NCBI GenBank assembly: GCA_002007465.1
Contig: LNAC01000003.1
Span: forward strand, 16,058,563 to 16,122,562
Source of the DNA: Ailurus styani
Lineage: Eukaryota; Chordata; Mammalia; Carnivora; Ailuridae
Reading direction: 5' to 3'
Length of the DNA: 64,000 bases
How positions within the stretch are numbered: position 1 is the stretch's first letter; each line of letters begins with the position of its first letter. Under the pieces are notes generated by a model. That model did not search any database and was not told the origin of the DNA. It saw only the letters and a program-made list of their open reading frames with translations. This document shows positions 48,752 through 58,835 of this stretch, in pieces. The translations under genes were made by a program, and so were the position numbers.

Positions 48752-48788
<37 letters not shown>

Positions 48789-49907
48789 TGTCCAGGAGCT
48801 TTGGCCTAAGGGACAGGCTTCTGGCATGGCACAATTTTAGAGGCCTATGGAGGTATTCTCAGGGAATATATGCTAAAGGATGCAAGTATTGCACTCTCCC
48901 TCTGCCTCACTATAGCTCATGCACTATATGAAGCCCCAGTTTTCGGAACTGTCACTCAAGGGACAACTCCAGAGCGGTGGCCAGCAGGACTTATGCTTGA
49001 GTCCAACGGGACTATATATACTTGCATACTTTAAAAGCTACTGTATGAAGATCTGGCCTCCAATCAGCTGGAACCTATGTGCTGAATGAGATCTTTCCCT
49101 TTGGGGTGCTGACAGATTTTGACACATACTCAACTACAAATAAGGCTATTAAAAATAATAGGCTTCTTGAGGAATCACAAGCACTAATGCAGGGTTGAAA
49201 GATAAAGCTTATCTCTTACACAAAACCAACCTTCAAGACAGGGAGAAGTAACTCTTTCCTTTAAAAACACAAAGAAAAACACACAAAAAGTCAACCAAAA
49301 TGAGAAAAGAGAAGACTATGTTCTAAAAGAAATAGCCAGATAAAGCCTAAGGGAAAAAAATAAAGTAAAATGGAGATAAGTAATTTACCTGATAAAGGGT
49401 TCAAAGTAATGATCATTGCTTACCAAACTTGGAAGAAGAATGGATGAAGACAGTGAGAACTTCAACAAACTAATAGAACATATAAGAAAGTACCAAATAG
49501 TAATCACAGATCTGAGGAATGCAATAACTGAAGAGAAAAACATAGAAAAACATACTAGAGGGGTTCAATAGCAGGCTAGATGGAGCAGAAAAAAGGAACT
49601 CGTCCAATCAGAACAGCAAAATAATATTTTTTAAAATATTAAGGGACTTATAGGACAACATCAAGCAGATTAACATTTTCATTAAAGAGATATCACATAG
49701 AGAGACAGAAAAATTATGTGATAAATAATAGCTGAAAACTTACCTAACTTGTGGAAAGAAACAGACATCCAGATCCACGAGGCCCAGAGAGACTCAAATA
49801 AGAGGAACTCAAAAACACACATCTAAGACACATTATAATTAAGATGTCAAAAGCTAAAGACAAAGAATTTTAAAATTAGTAATAAAAAATGTGTTATATA
49901 TAAGGGG
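47878..49907 (+). mobile_element. Old L1, 5' UTR and ORF1 region
   Basis: Starts near CCTAGATGGCAATATAGGAA, with ATGGACACATGAAATCTACA, GAGCAGCTCTTTCCCATCAG and CAGCAAGTGAACAAAGGGTC: the 5' UTR of an old L1 in sense, the same general type as the L1 at 1-5434. It continues into ORF1 (about 49260-49900). It holds a TA/CA microsatellite (47990-48018) and T31 at 48755-48785. An LTR ends this segment. No intact ORF. Confidence 0.85.
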
Positions 49908-50333
49908 TGAGGGAGCAGAAGGCAAACTGAGGACAAAGCACAAGCTGACACCCTGCAACCTCTCCCCACCCCCCAGTCCTGGGTGAGACATGTGACATTC
50001 TTCCAGGGATCTCCCAACTAAATGTTAATACCTTGCTAGAGGGGAAAACAACCTTAACTTGACAATGGCGAGACCTCTGCTATCTTGTAGGTCAGTCCTC
50101 TTTAGCACAAGAACTTCTTTTGAAACCTCCCTTTTCCTTACTTCCCCCAATTCCAGAGTATATAATCAGCCACTCCTCAAGACCCCAGTGTAACAGATTT
50201 TCTGCCCATGGGTCCTGTCCCTGTACTTTAATAAACCACCATTTTGCACCAAAGTTGTCTCAAGAATTCTTTCTTGGTGGTCAGCTCCGGACCTCACCCC
50301 ACTGAACCTCACCCACAATTCAAAACCACATCA
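49908..50333 (+). mobile_element. Solo LTR, class I ERV-like
   Basis: Interrupts L1 ORF1. Starts TGAGGGAGCAGAAGG and ends near ...CACATCA (TG...CA). TATA-like GTATATAA at 50158-50165, AATAAA at 50230-50235, followed by a pyrimidine-rich U5-like TCAAGAATTCTTTCTTGGTG. AGGG adjoins both ends, and joining them restores the L1 phrase TATAAGGGAAC. No internal retroviral sequence is present. Confidence 0.8.
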
Positions 50334-50517
50334 ATAGGGAACAACATAATGGAATGCCCATAAGACTATCAGCATGTTATTCAGCAGATACTTTGCAGGC
50401 CATAAAGGAGGGGCACCATATATTCAAAGTGCTGAGAGAAAAAAAATTAAAGAAAAAAACTTCTGATCAATAATACTCTACCCAGAAAGTTATCATTGAG
50501 CACTGAAGGAGAGATCA
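50334..50517 (+). mobile_element. Old L1 ORF1 end, resumed
   Basis: AATGCCCATAAGACTATCAG, ACTTTGCAGGCCATAAAGGA and ACTCTACCCAGAAAGTTATC continue the L1 split by the LTR; another L1 tail then interrupts it. Confidence 0.8.
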
Positions 50518-50956
50518 TAAGGGGAAAAAAAAGAGAGGCAAACCAGAAAACAATAGAAAACAAACTGAGGGGTACTGGAGGGGAGATTGGCAGCAGGATG
50601 TGTTAAATAAGTGATGGGCATTATGGAGAGCACTTGTGATGAGCACTGGGTGTTGTAAGTGATGAATCACTAAATTCTACACCTGAAACTAACATTTACA
50701 CCGTATGTTAACTGGAATTTTTTTTAAAAAAGATTTTATTTATTTATTTGACACAGAGAGAGAGACCACAAGTAGGCAGAGAGGCAGGGAGAGGAGGAAG
50801 CAGGCTCCCCGCTGAGCAGAGAGTCTGATGCGGGCCTAGATCCCAGGACGCTGATATCATGACCTGAGCCGAAAGCAGAGGCTTTAACCCACTGAGCCAC
50901 CCAGGCGCCCAGTTAACTGGAATTTAAATAAAAGTTTGGAAAAATAAAACAAAAGA
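50518..50956 (+). mobile_element. 5'-truncated L1 3' end nested in the old L1
   Basis: GAGAGGCAAACCAGAAAACA to GAATTTAAATAAAAGTTTGG is a carnivore L1 3' end, split by a SINE. Duplication ACTGAAGGAGAGATCA (50502-50517) / ACTGAAGGAGAGATTA (50957-50972). Confidence 0.92.
50721..50911 (-). mobile_element. Young CAN-type SINE inside nested L1 tail
   Basis: GACCACAAGTAGGCAGAGAG, GGCTTTAACCCACTGAGCCA, head CCCAGGCGCCC. Exact duplication GTTAACTGGAATTT (50707-50720 / 50912-50925) within the L1 3' UTR. Confidence 0.97.
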
Positions 50957-50972
50957 ACTGAAGGAGAGATTA

Positions 50973-51781
50973 AGAGTTTTCCAAACCAGTACAGCTTCAG
51001 TTCACTATTACTAAACTGCTTATACAAAAAATGCTAAAGAGTCCTCTACAAGTTGAAATGATAGGGTGCTAATTAGTAATAAGAAACATCGAAGTATAAA
51101 TCTCACCAGTGAAGGTAAATAAGTAATAAAGATAGTGGATTGATCAATTATAAACCTAGTAGGAAGGATAAAAGACAAAAGTAGCAAAAACAACTATTAT
51201 AGTTAAAGGATACATATAATAAAAAATGGAAATTGGGACATCAAAAATATAAAAATGGATGGGGAGAATGAAAATACAGAGTTTAAGAACACACTCAAAC
51301 TTCATTTATCAACTTAAAATGGAATGCTCTAAATATGGGTTGTTTACATGTTACCCTCATGATAACAACAAAGCAACAACTATAAGAAATACACAATAGA
51401 TAATGAGAGAGTAATCTAAGTATACCACAAAAAAAAAATCATCAAATCACAAAGGAAGAGAGCAAGAGAAAGGAGAACTTCAGAACACTCTGAAAACAAT
51501 TAACAAAACGGTAATGAGTACATACCTATCAATAATTATCTTAAATGTAAGTATGTAAAATTCTCTAATCAGAAGACATAGAGTGGCTGAAGAGATTAAA
51601 ACAAAACAAAAAATAAGACTTACCTGTATATCACAAGAGACTGACTTCAGATTCAAGAAAACACACAGACTGAAATTGTAGGGGCTGGGGGTGGGGTGGG
51701 GGTGTACTATGCAAATGGGAACCAAAAGAAAGCCAGGGCAACTATACTTAGATCAGACAAAATAGCCTTTAAAACAAAGAC
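50973..51781 (+). mobile_element. Old L1, ORF1-ORF2 junction region
   Basis: L1 continues: GTGGATTGATCAATTATAAA, CAACTTAAAATGGAATGCTC, GACAAAATAGCCTTTAAAAC are ORF2 N-terminal (endonuclease) text. Stops throughout. Confidence 0.75.
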
Positions 51782-52178
51782 TGTAGGTGAAGAGGAAAAT
51801 TACCAAGAGCAGTCCCAGCCCCGGCAGGCCCCAGAAGATTGAAAGTTACTAGCAATACTAACAGGTAACCAGGAGCCCCGCTTGAGCAAGAGATACCTAG
51901 CTGTTTCTGCTTCTGTAAACAAGCTTCATGCCACTGCCCTGACCAATGTTCCTGCCTACCAAAACCCTCCCAATTTAAACCTACCTACCAGCAGCCAGCA
52001 TAGACCTTGTAACCTGACCCCCTGCACTTCCCTGTAAAAGCTCTGTAACTCTCTTACCTGGGGCCCAGTATTTTGAGTGTGAGCTCCTCTGGGTTCACCA
52101 GCATAAAATAAACCCAAGTTCTCCTACTTCTCTGAATGTCACCTGGTTTCTCACCCGTCTGATTATTTGTCTGTAACA
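51782..52178 (+). mobile_element. Solo LTR, ERV class uncertain
   Basis: A GC-richer block in L1 ORF2: TGTAGGTGAAGAGGAAAAT start and GTCTGTAACA end. AATAAA at 52107-52112, CCTGTAAAAGCTCTGTAAC upstream (promoter-like), and L1 text resumes at about 52180 (AAGAGACAACTAAGTGCATT). Flanking AAGA is a weak duplication, so ends are approximate. Confidence 0.7.
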
Positions 52179-52419
52179 TAAGAAGAGACAACTAAGTGCA
52201 TTATATAATAATAAACAGATCAATCCAACAAGAAGCTATAACATTTGCAAGTATTTAAGCACTCCACATAGGAGGACATAAATATAAAAGGAAATATTAA
52301 GAGACCTAAAGGGGAAAGTAGATTGGAATTCAATAATAGGGGACTTTAATACCATACTTTTATCAAAAGAGAGAGAATCTAGACAGAAAATCCATAAGGA
52401 AACATCAGCTTTAAATTAT
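52179..52419 (+). mobile_element. Old L1 ORF2 segment, resumed
   Basis: AAACAGATCAATCCAACAAG and AGCACTCCACATAGGAGGAC are L1 ORF2 endonuclease-region phrases. The segment runs into a (CA)n tract at 52420-52444. Confidence 0.75.
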
Positions 52420-52447
52420 ACACACACACACACACACACACACATAT

Positions 52448-52519
52448 GCTTGTTTACAGAAGCAGAAATAGCTGGTTATCTCTTGCTCAAGTGGGGCACC
52501 TGGTTACCTCTTAGTATTG
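52448..52519 (-). mobile_element. Inverted fragment of the same LTR family
   Basis: GCTTGTTTACAGAAGCAGAA onward is the reverse complement of 51853-51924, about 66 of 72 bases matching. It is flanked by CA and TA microsatellites. Confidence 0.85.
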
Positions 52520-52527
52520 AGAGAGAG

Positions 52528-52630
52528 ATATATATGTTATATATATATATATATATATATATATGTAATATATATNATATGTATATATATATATGTAATA
52601 TATATATGCACACATATACACACTTACATA
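52528..52630. repeat. (TA)n-rich microsatellite with single N
   Basis: Long TATATA runs with CA blocks. A single N lies at 52576 and another at 52796. A near-identical copy of this block follows. Confidence 0.95.
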
Positions 52631-53013
52631 TGTATTTTATATAGAATATATATGTTTTATATAGAATATTCCACCCAAAATGGCAGTATACACATGGAAC
52701 ATTCAACAGTATACATCATATATTAGGCCACAAATCATAAGTCTAGCAATTTAAGAATACTGAAATCATATCAAGAATGTTTTCTAACCACAAGGNGTAT
52801 ATATATATGTAATATATATATATGCACACATATACACACATACTTACATATGTATTTTATATAGAATATATGTTTTATATAGAATATTCCACCCAAAATG
52901 GCAGTATACACATGGAACATTCAACAGTATACATCATATATTAGGCCACAAATCATAAGTCTAGCAATTTAAGAATACTGAAATCATATCAAGAATGTTT
53001 TCTAACCACAAGG
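52577..53013. repeat. ~218-bp direct duplication across one N (likely assembly artefact)
   Basis: 52577-52795 and 52797-53013 are nearly identical, including the unique part (CCACCCAAAATGGCAGTATA to TTTTCTAACCACAAGG). They differ only in TA/CA repeat length and meet at one N. This is the pattern expected when two allelic or overlapping contig ends are joined without merging. Confidence 0.9.
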
Positions 53014-54197
53014 TATAAAACTAGAAATCTATTACAGAAAAAAAAAAAAGAAAATTCAGATATGTGTGAGGATTAAGCAACATGTTACTAAACAACCAAT
53101 GTGTCAATAAAGAAAAAAAAACTAAAAAAGACCTTGATAAGTGAAAATGAAAACACAACAAAATTTATGGAAAGAGGCAAAATCAATTCTAAGAGGGACA
53201 TTAAGAGCAATATACACCTACCCTCAAGAAACAAACAAAATCTCCAATACCCCAAATTTATACTTTAAGGAATTGAAAGAACAAAGCCCCCAAATTAATA
53301 GAAATGAGGAAAATTCTAAGATAGAAATGAAATAAATGTGGGGTGCCTGGGTGGCTCAGTGGATTAAGCCTCTGCCTTTGGCTCAGGTCATGATCATAGG
53401 GTCTTAGGGTCCTAGGATCGAGCCCCATATGGGGCTATCTGCTCAGCAGGGGGCCTGTTTCCTCCTCTCTCTCTGCCTACTTGTGATCTGTCTCTCTCTG
53501 TGTGTCAAATAAATAAATTCTTAAAAAAAAAAAGAAATGAAATAGAGACCAAAAAAACAATAAAAAGGATCAAGGAAACTAAGAGCTGGCTCCTCCAAAA
53601 GATTAAGTTGGCAAAACTTTAGCCAGACTCTAAAGAAAAAAGATAGCCTCAAATAAAGTTAGATATGAAAGAGAAGATGTTACAAAGAATACCACGGAAA
53701 TACAAAGGATCATAAGACACTACCATAAACAATTATATGCCAATAGGACAATATAGAAGAAATGGATAAATTCCTAGAAATATAGAACCTACCAAGATTG
53801 AATCATGAAGAAAAAGAAAATCTGAACAGATTGATTACCAATAAGGAGATTTCATCAGTTATGCAAACCTCCCAACAAACAAAAGACCAGGACCAGATAG
53901 ATGTCTTCACTGGGGAATTCTGCCAAACATTAAAATAATTTAGTACCAATCCTTTTCAAACTTTTCTGAAAAAAAGAGGAGGTATCACTTCCAAACTAAT
54001 TTTATGAAGCCAGCATTGCCCTCATACCAAATCCAGATTAAAGACATCACAAAAAAAGAAAATTATAAGACAATTTCCTCAATGAACATAAAAGCAAATA
54101 TCCTAAACAGATTAATAGCAACCAAATTCAATAATACATTAAAAATACCATACACCACGATTATCTAACTTTTATTCCAGGGATGCAAGTGTGGCTC
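53014..54197 (+). mobile_element. Old L1 ORF2 middle part
   Basis: L1 ORF2 linker to reverse transcriptase text: AAGAGGGACATTAAGAGCAA, AATAGAAATGAGGAAAATTC, then ATTCTGCCAAACATTAAAAT and TTCCTCAATGAACATAAAAG. The open frame at 53141-53335 (64 codons) is an ORF2 relic. A SINE interrupts it at 53341. Confidence 0.85.
53341..53532 (+). mobile_element. CAN-type SINE in L1 ORF2
   Basis: Head GGGTGCCTGGGTGGCTCAGT, small repeat TAGGGTCTTAGGGTCCTAGG, tail CAAATAAATAAATTCTT. Duplication AGAAATGAAATA (starts 53323 / 53533). Confidence 0.95.
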
Positions 54198-54210
54198 AAA
54201 GTCCACAAAA

Positions 54211-54417
54211 GAGACTCTTAACCATAGGGAACAAACAGAGTTTCTGGAGGTGAGGTGGGCAGAAGGATCGGTTAAATGGGTGATGGGTATTAAAGGCACT
54301 TGTGATGAGCACTGGCTGTTGTATGTAAGTGATGAATCACTAAATTCTACTCCCCAAACTAATGTTACACTACATGTTAACTAACTAGAATATAAATAAA
54401 AACTTGAAACATTAAAA
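54211..54417 (+). mobile_element. 5'-truncated L1 3' end nested in L1 ORF2
   Basis: GAGACTCTTAACCATAGGGA to ATAAATAAAAACTTGAAACA is a carnivore L1 3' end. Flanks AAAGTCCACAAAA (54198-54210) and AAAGTCCAAAA (54418-54428) form an imperfect duplication. Confidence 0.9.
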
Positions 54418-54428
54418 AAAGTCCAAAA

Positions 54429-54797
54429 TCAATGTGATACATCACATAAAAATGAAGGATAAAAATTGTATCATTTTAAAGGATTCAGAAAATCATTTGA
54501 CTAAATTCAACAACCATTGATGACAAAAATTCACAACAAAGTATAGAGGGAATGCCTCTCATATATGATAAACCTATGCCTAATATCATACACAACAGTA
54601 AAAAGCTGAAAGTTTCCCCCCTAACATCAGGAAGAAGATAAGGATATCCATTCTGGCTACTTTTATTTAACCTAGTTGGAAGTTCTAGCCAGAAAGACTA
54701 GGTAAGAAAAAGAAATAAAAGTCATCCAAATTGGGAAGAAAGAAGTAAAACAGGCCACTGTTTGCAGATGACATGATATTATACATAAAAACCCCAG
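54429..54797 (+). mobile_element. Old L1 ORF2 catalytic segment
   Basis: Includes TTTGCAGATGACATGATATT, the DNA for the FADDM reverse transcriptase active-site motif. Adjacent frames are broken. Confidence 0.85.
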
Positions 54798-54853
54798 GAG
54801 CTCCTGGGTGGCTCAGTTGCTTGAGTGTCAACTTTTGGTTTAGGCTGTGGTCA

Positions 54854-55755
54854 TGTTCTAAAGAAAAGATTCATAACAATCGTGTTTTCAATTTCAAAGG
54901 GGATAAAACACATTATTGATATTATACAAATCTAATAGAAACAGAAAAAAGGGAAATCTACACGTAGATGAAGACAATAGTAAGCAATAAAGAAGAGTTA
55001 CATCAAATCGGGTACTTGCATCCAACCTCATTAGCTGGGGAAACCCTGGGGAGGCAGCCAGGCTGGAGTCTGGATTGAGAGGCCTGGGCAGAGCATTCTC
55101 CCCTCAGGTGAGACATCCAACTGACCATCCCCAAAAGGACCATATTTATAGGGCAAATGAAGGGTCTGAAGTTAAACATTTGTTTGCCTACCTGGTTTGG
55201 AGAATGCTGCATTTCTTTTTCTTTTTTTTTTTTAAGATTTTATTTATTTATTTGACAGAGAGAGACACAGAGAGAGAGAGAGGGAACACAAGCAGGAGGA
55301 GTGGGAGAGGGAGAAGCAGGCTTCCCGCCAAGCAGGGAGCCCAATGTGGGGCTTCATCCCAGGACCCTGGGATCATGACCTGAGCCCAAGGCAGATGCAT
55401 AAGGACTGAGCCACCCCCCCCCCAAAAAAAAGGTACTGAGCCACCCAGGTGCCTCAGCAGGCTGCGTTTCTATGTTATCATGTCTCTACCTAATCAAGGA
55501 GCCAGAGCTAAGTGTGCTTGGCTCCCGTCCCAGATTCCGCCAAGGGTTGGAGGGAAGCCAGCTTGGGCCCCAAGGGGATGTAAAGAAAAATTTTTAGGTT
55601 TTGGTGTCCAGACCAGAAGGGCCAATTCTGACCTGGAGTCCAGCTAATCTCAACTAATCAGGCTCCTGTGGTCACTTAAGTAGCACAAGTCTCACAGACA
55701 GCACTCTTTAGCCTGCTTGCAGACAAATCACAGAAAGCTCCATCCATACAATACA
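54854..55755 (-). mobile_element. LTR inserted in SINE, ERVL-like ends
   Basis: Element has TGT...ACA termini and a 5-bp duplication GGTCA (54849-54853 / 55756-55760). In minus orientation a TATAAATA (plus 55143-55150) would sit internally. Length without the nested SINE is about 640 bp. TGT/ACA ends and 5-bp duplications are usual for ERVL/MaLR (family knowledge). Orientation is inferred. No internal genes. Confidence 0.75.
55216..55457 (-). mobile_element. CAN-type SINE nested in the LTR
   Basis: Poly(T) then AAGATTTTATTTATTTATTT, TTCCCGCCAAGCAGGGAGCC, head CCCAGGTGCC. Duplication GCTGCATTTCT (55205-55215) / GCTGCGTTTCT (55461-55471). ACTGAGCCACCC occurs twice (55405-55416, 55435-55446) around a C/A-rich patch. 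Confidence 0.95.
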
Positions 55756-55895
55756 GGTCATAATCTCAGGGTCCTGACATCCAGACCATATCAAGTCCAC
55801 TCTGTGCTCAGCAGGGAGTCTATTTCTCTCCCCTTCCCTCTACCCCTCCCCCTGCTTGTAAGCTCTTGCTAAAATAAATAAATCTTTAAAAAAAA

Positions 55896-57429
55896 CCAAA
55901 AAACAAAAGACTCCACCCAAAACTGTTTGAATTAATCAACAAATTCAGTAAAGGTGTGGTATACAAAGCAATATATAACAGTCTGTTTCTATACACTAAT
56001 AACAAGGTATTAGAATAATACTTTAAAAAATAATCCTATTTGCAGTCACATCAAAAGAATAAAATACTTAGGAATAAATTTAACTATAGGAGTGAAAAAT
56101 CTGTACCCTATAAACTGTAAGACTTTGATGAAAGAAGTTAAGACACAAACAGAAGGATATCCCACACTCATGGGGTAGAAGTCGTCATATTGTTAAAATG
56201 TCCACACCACCCAAAGAAATCTATAGAGTCAAGTAATCCCTGATTCCAATGGTCTTTTTTCACAGAAATAAAACAATCATAAAATCCATTTGTATGAAAC
56301 CACAAAAAACCTTGAACAGCCAAAACAATCTTGAGAAAGAACAAAGCTGAAGGTATCACACTTTCTGATTTCAAACCATAAAGCAAAGCTATAGTAATCA
56401 AGATTATACAGTATTGGCATAAAAACAGAAACATAGATCACTGTAAGAGAATGGAGAACCTATAAATCAACCCAAGCATAAGGAGTCAATTTATGAGAAA
56501 GGGGTCAAGAATATATAAAGGGAGAAAAAAAGAATATATAAAGGGGAAAGGACAGTCTCTTCAATAAATGGTGTTGGGAACACAGGCAAAGCCAGATTCA
56601 AAGGAATGAAACTGGGCCACTCCCTTACACCATACAAAAAATAAACTCACAATGGTTTAAAGACTTGAATGTAAGATGTGAAACCATAAAATTCCTAGAA
56701 GAAAACTTAGGCAGTAAGCTCATTGACAGTGGTCTTGGTGATGGTTTTTTTGGGTCTGACTCCAAAAGCAAAAGAAACAAAAGCAAATATAAACAGGACT
56801 ATTTCAAACTAAAAACCTTCTAAACAGCAAAGGAAACCACTAATAAAATTAAAATGATATATCAAATGGGGTAAAATACTTGCAAATCCTATACCTAATA
56901 AGGAGTTAATATCCAAAATATATAAACATATACAATAGCAAAAAAGAAATAGAAAGCAATGACAACAATCTACTTAAAAAATGGACAGAGAATCTGAATA
57001 GACAATTTTCCAAAGAAGACAAATAGATTTCTAAAGGTACATGAAAACCTGCTTGATATTATTAATCATTGTGAAATGCAAATCAAAACAACAACAGAGT
57101 ATCACCTCATATTTGTTAGAATGGCGATCATCAAAAAGAAAAAAAAACAGCAAGTGTTGATAAGGATTTGGAGAAAGATAATCCTTGTACACTGTTGGTA
57201 AGAATACAAACTAATGCTGCCACTCTGGAAAACAGTGTGGAGCTTCCTCAAAAAGTTAAAAATAGAACTACCCTATGATCCAGCAATCACACCACTAGCT
57301 ATTTACAAAGGATACAAAAATACAGATTTGAAAGAAACATGTACCCCAATGTTTATAGCAACATTATCAATAATAGTCAAATTATGGAAATAGCCCAAAT
57401 GTCCATCAACTAATGAATGGATAAAGATG

Positions 57430-57487
<58 letters not shown>

Positions 57488-57888
57488 GTGTGTGTATACT
57501 GTATATGTGTATATATGTGTATATACAATGTATATATACTGTATAATATATATATATAAATGGAATATTACTCAGCCAAAAAAGAATGAAATCTTTCCAT
57601 TTACAACAACATGCAGTGAGCTGGAGATTGTTATGCTAAATGAAGTAAGTCAGAGAAATACAGATACCTGTGATTTCACTCATATGTGGAATTTAAGAAA
57701 CAAAACAGAGGAATATATAGGGGGGAAAAAGAGAGAGACAAACCAGGAAATAGGCTCTTGACTATAGAGGATATCTGTTGTGATGAGCACTGGATGTCAT
57801 ATGTAAGTGATAAATAATTCTACACCTGAAACTAATATTACACTGTATGTTAACTAATTGGAATTTAAATAAAAACTTGAAGAAAAAA
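55896..57888 (+). mobile_element. L1 ORF2 3' half and 3' UTR
   Basis: Sense L1: TAGGAATAAATTTAACTATA, TGGTGTTGGGAACACAGGCA-like ORF2 text, ATGATCCAGCAATCACACCA, AATGGAATATTACTCAGCCA and the carnivore 3' end GAATTTAAATAAAAACTTGA. The frame at 57417-57761 contains NLRNKTEEYIGG (ORF2 tail). The junction between this younger tail and the older L1 body could not be placed. A TA/CA microsatellite lies at 57429-57562. Confidence 0.85.
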
Positions 57889-57894
57889 ATGGAA

Positions 57895-58376
57895 AAAAAA
57901 TATATCAACACAAAGACCTGTGCATGGATGTGTATGGCAGCTTATTCATAATTGCCAAAACTTGGAAGCAAACAAGATGCCCTGCACTAGGTAAATGGAT
58001 TAGCTTTATTATATCTAGACAACAGAATATTATTCAGTAATAAAAAGAAATGAGCTATAAAGCCATGAAAAGACATGGAGGAAATTTATACCCATGTTAC
58101 TAAGTAAAAGAAGCCAATTTGAAAAGTCTATACACTGTATGATTCTAAATCTAAGACATTCTAGTAAAGGCAAACTATGTAGACAGTAAAAAGATCAGTG
58201 GTTGGGGGCACCTGGGTGACTCAGTTGGTTAAGCAGCTCCCTTCAGCTCGGGTCATGATCTCAGGGTCCTGGGATCAAATCCTGCACTGGGCTCCCTATT
58301 CAGTGGGGAGCCTGCTTCTCTGTCTCCCTCTGCTGTTCCCCCTCCTTGTGCACTCTCTCTCTCTCTCTGTGTCAAA

Positions 58377-58412
<36 letters not shown>

Positions 58413-58835
58413 AAATAAATAAATAAATAAAATCTTTACAAAGAAAAAAAAAAAAAGATCAGTGGTTGCCAAGAGTGGAGAGAAGAGAGGGATGCATAGG
58501 CACAGAAGATTTTTTTAAGGCAGTGAAACAACTTGGTATAATACCTAATGGTGGACACATATCATTATACACTTGTCTAAATCCACTGAATACAAAACAC
58601 CCAGAGGGGACCTCAATGCACACTATGGACTTTCGGCGATTATATCAATGGAAGCTTTTCACTTTTAACAAATTTATCACTCTGGAGGGAAATGTTGCTA
58701 GTAGGGGAAGCTATACATGTGCAAGGGTAGGGAATAAATGAAACATCTCTGTACATTCCTTTTAATTTTGCGGTTAACCTTAGACTGCTCAAAAAAAGGG
58801 TCTAATTAATTTTGAAAAAGAGTAGAGAGAAAAAT
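57895..58835 (+). mobile_element. Old L1M-type 3' end
   Basis: AAAGACCTGTGCATGGATGT, TGCCAAAACTTGGAAGCAAA, AAAAAGAAATGAGCTATAAA, ACATTTGTCTAAATCC-like text, TTGCGGTTAACCTTAGACTG: an old L1M 3' end, divided by a SINE. It probably belongs to the old L1 starting at 47878. Confidence 0.8.
58205..58451 (+). mobile_element. CAN-type SINE with expanded (AAAT)n tail
   Basis: Head GGGGCACCTGGGTGACTCAG; tail is a long AAAT run (58375-58430). Exact 17-bp duplication AAAAAGATCAGTGGTTG (58188-58204 / 58452-58468). Confidence 0.97.

Larger units (their letters stand above)
54798..55895 (+). mobile_element. CAN-type SINE split by an LTR
   Basis: First part 54798-54853 (CTCCTGGGTGGCTCAGTTGC ... GGTCA), second part 55756-55895 (GGTCATAATCTCAGGGTCC ... 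AAATAAATAAATCTTT). Joining across the LTR restores a normal SINE. Old L1 text flanks it. Confidence 0.92.

Noticed and set aside
55075..55383. 102-codon open frame
   Set aside because: Composed of LTR sequence joined to a SINE; SINE parts of many small frames share the same RGRSRLPAEQGAQ-like text.
57417..57761. 114-codon frame with Ile-Tyr and His-Thr repeats
   Set aside because: Microsatellite translation followed by an L1 ORF2 tail.
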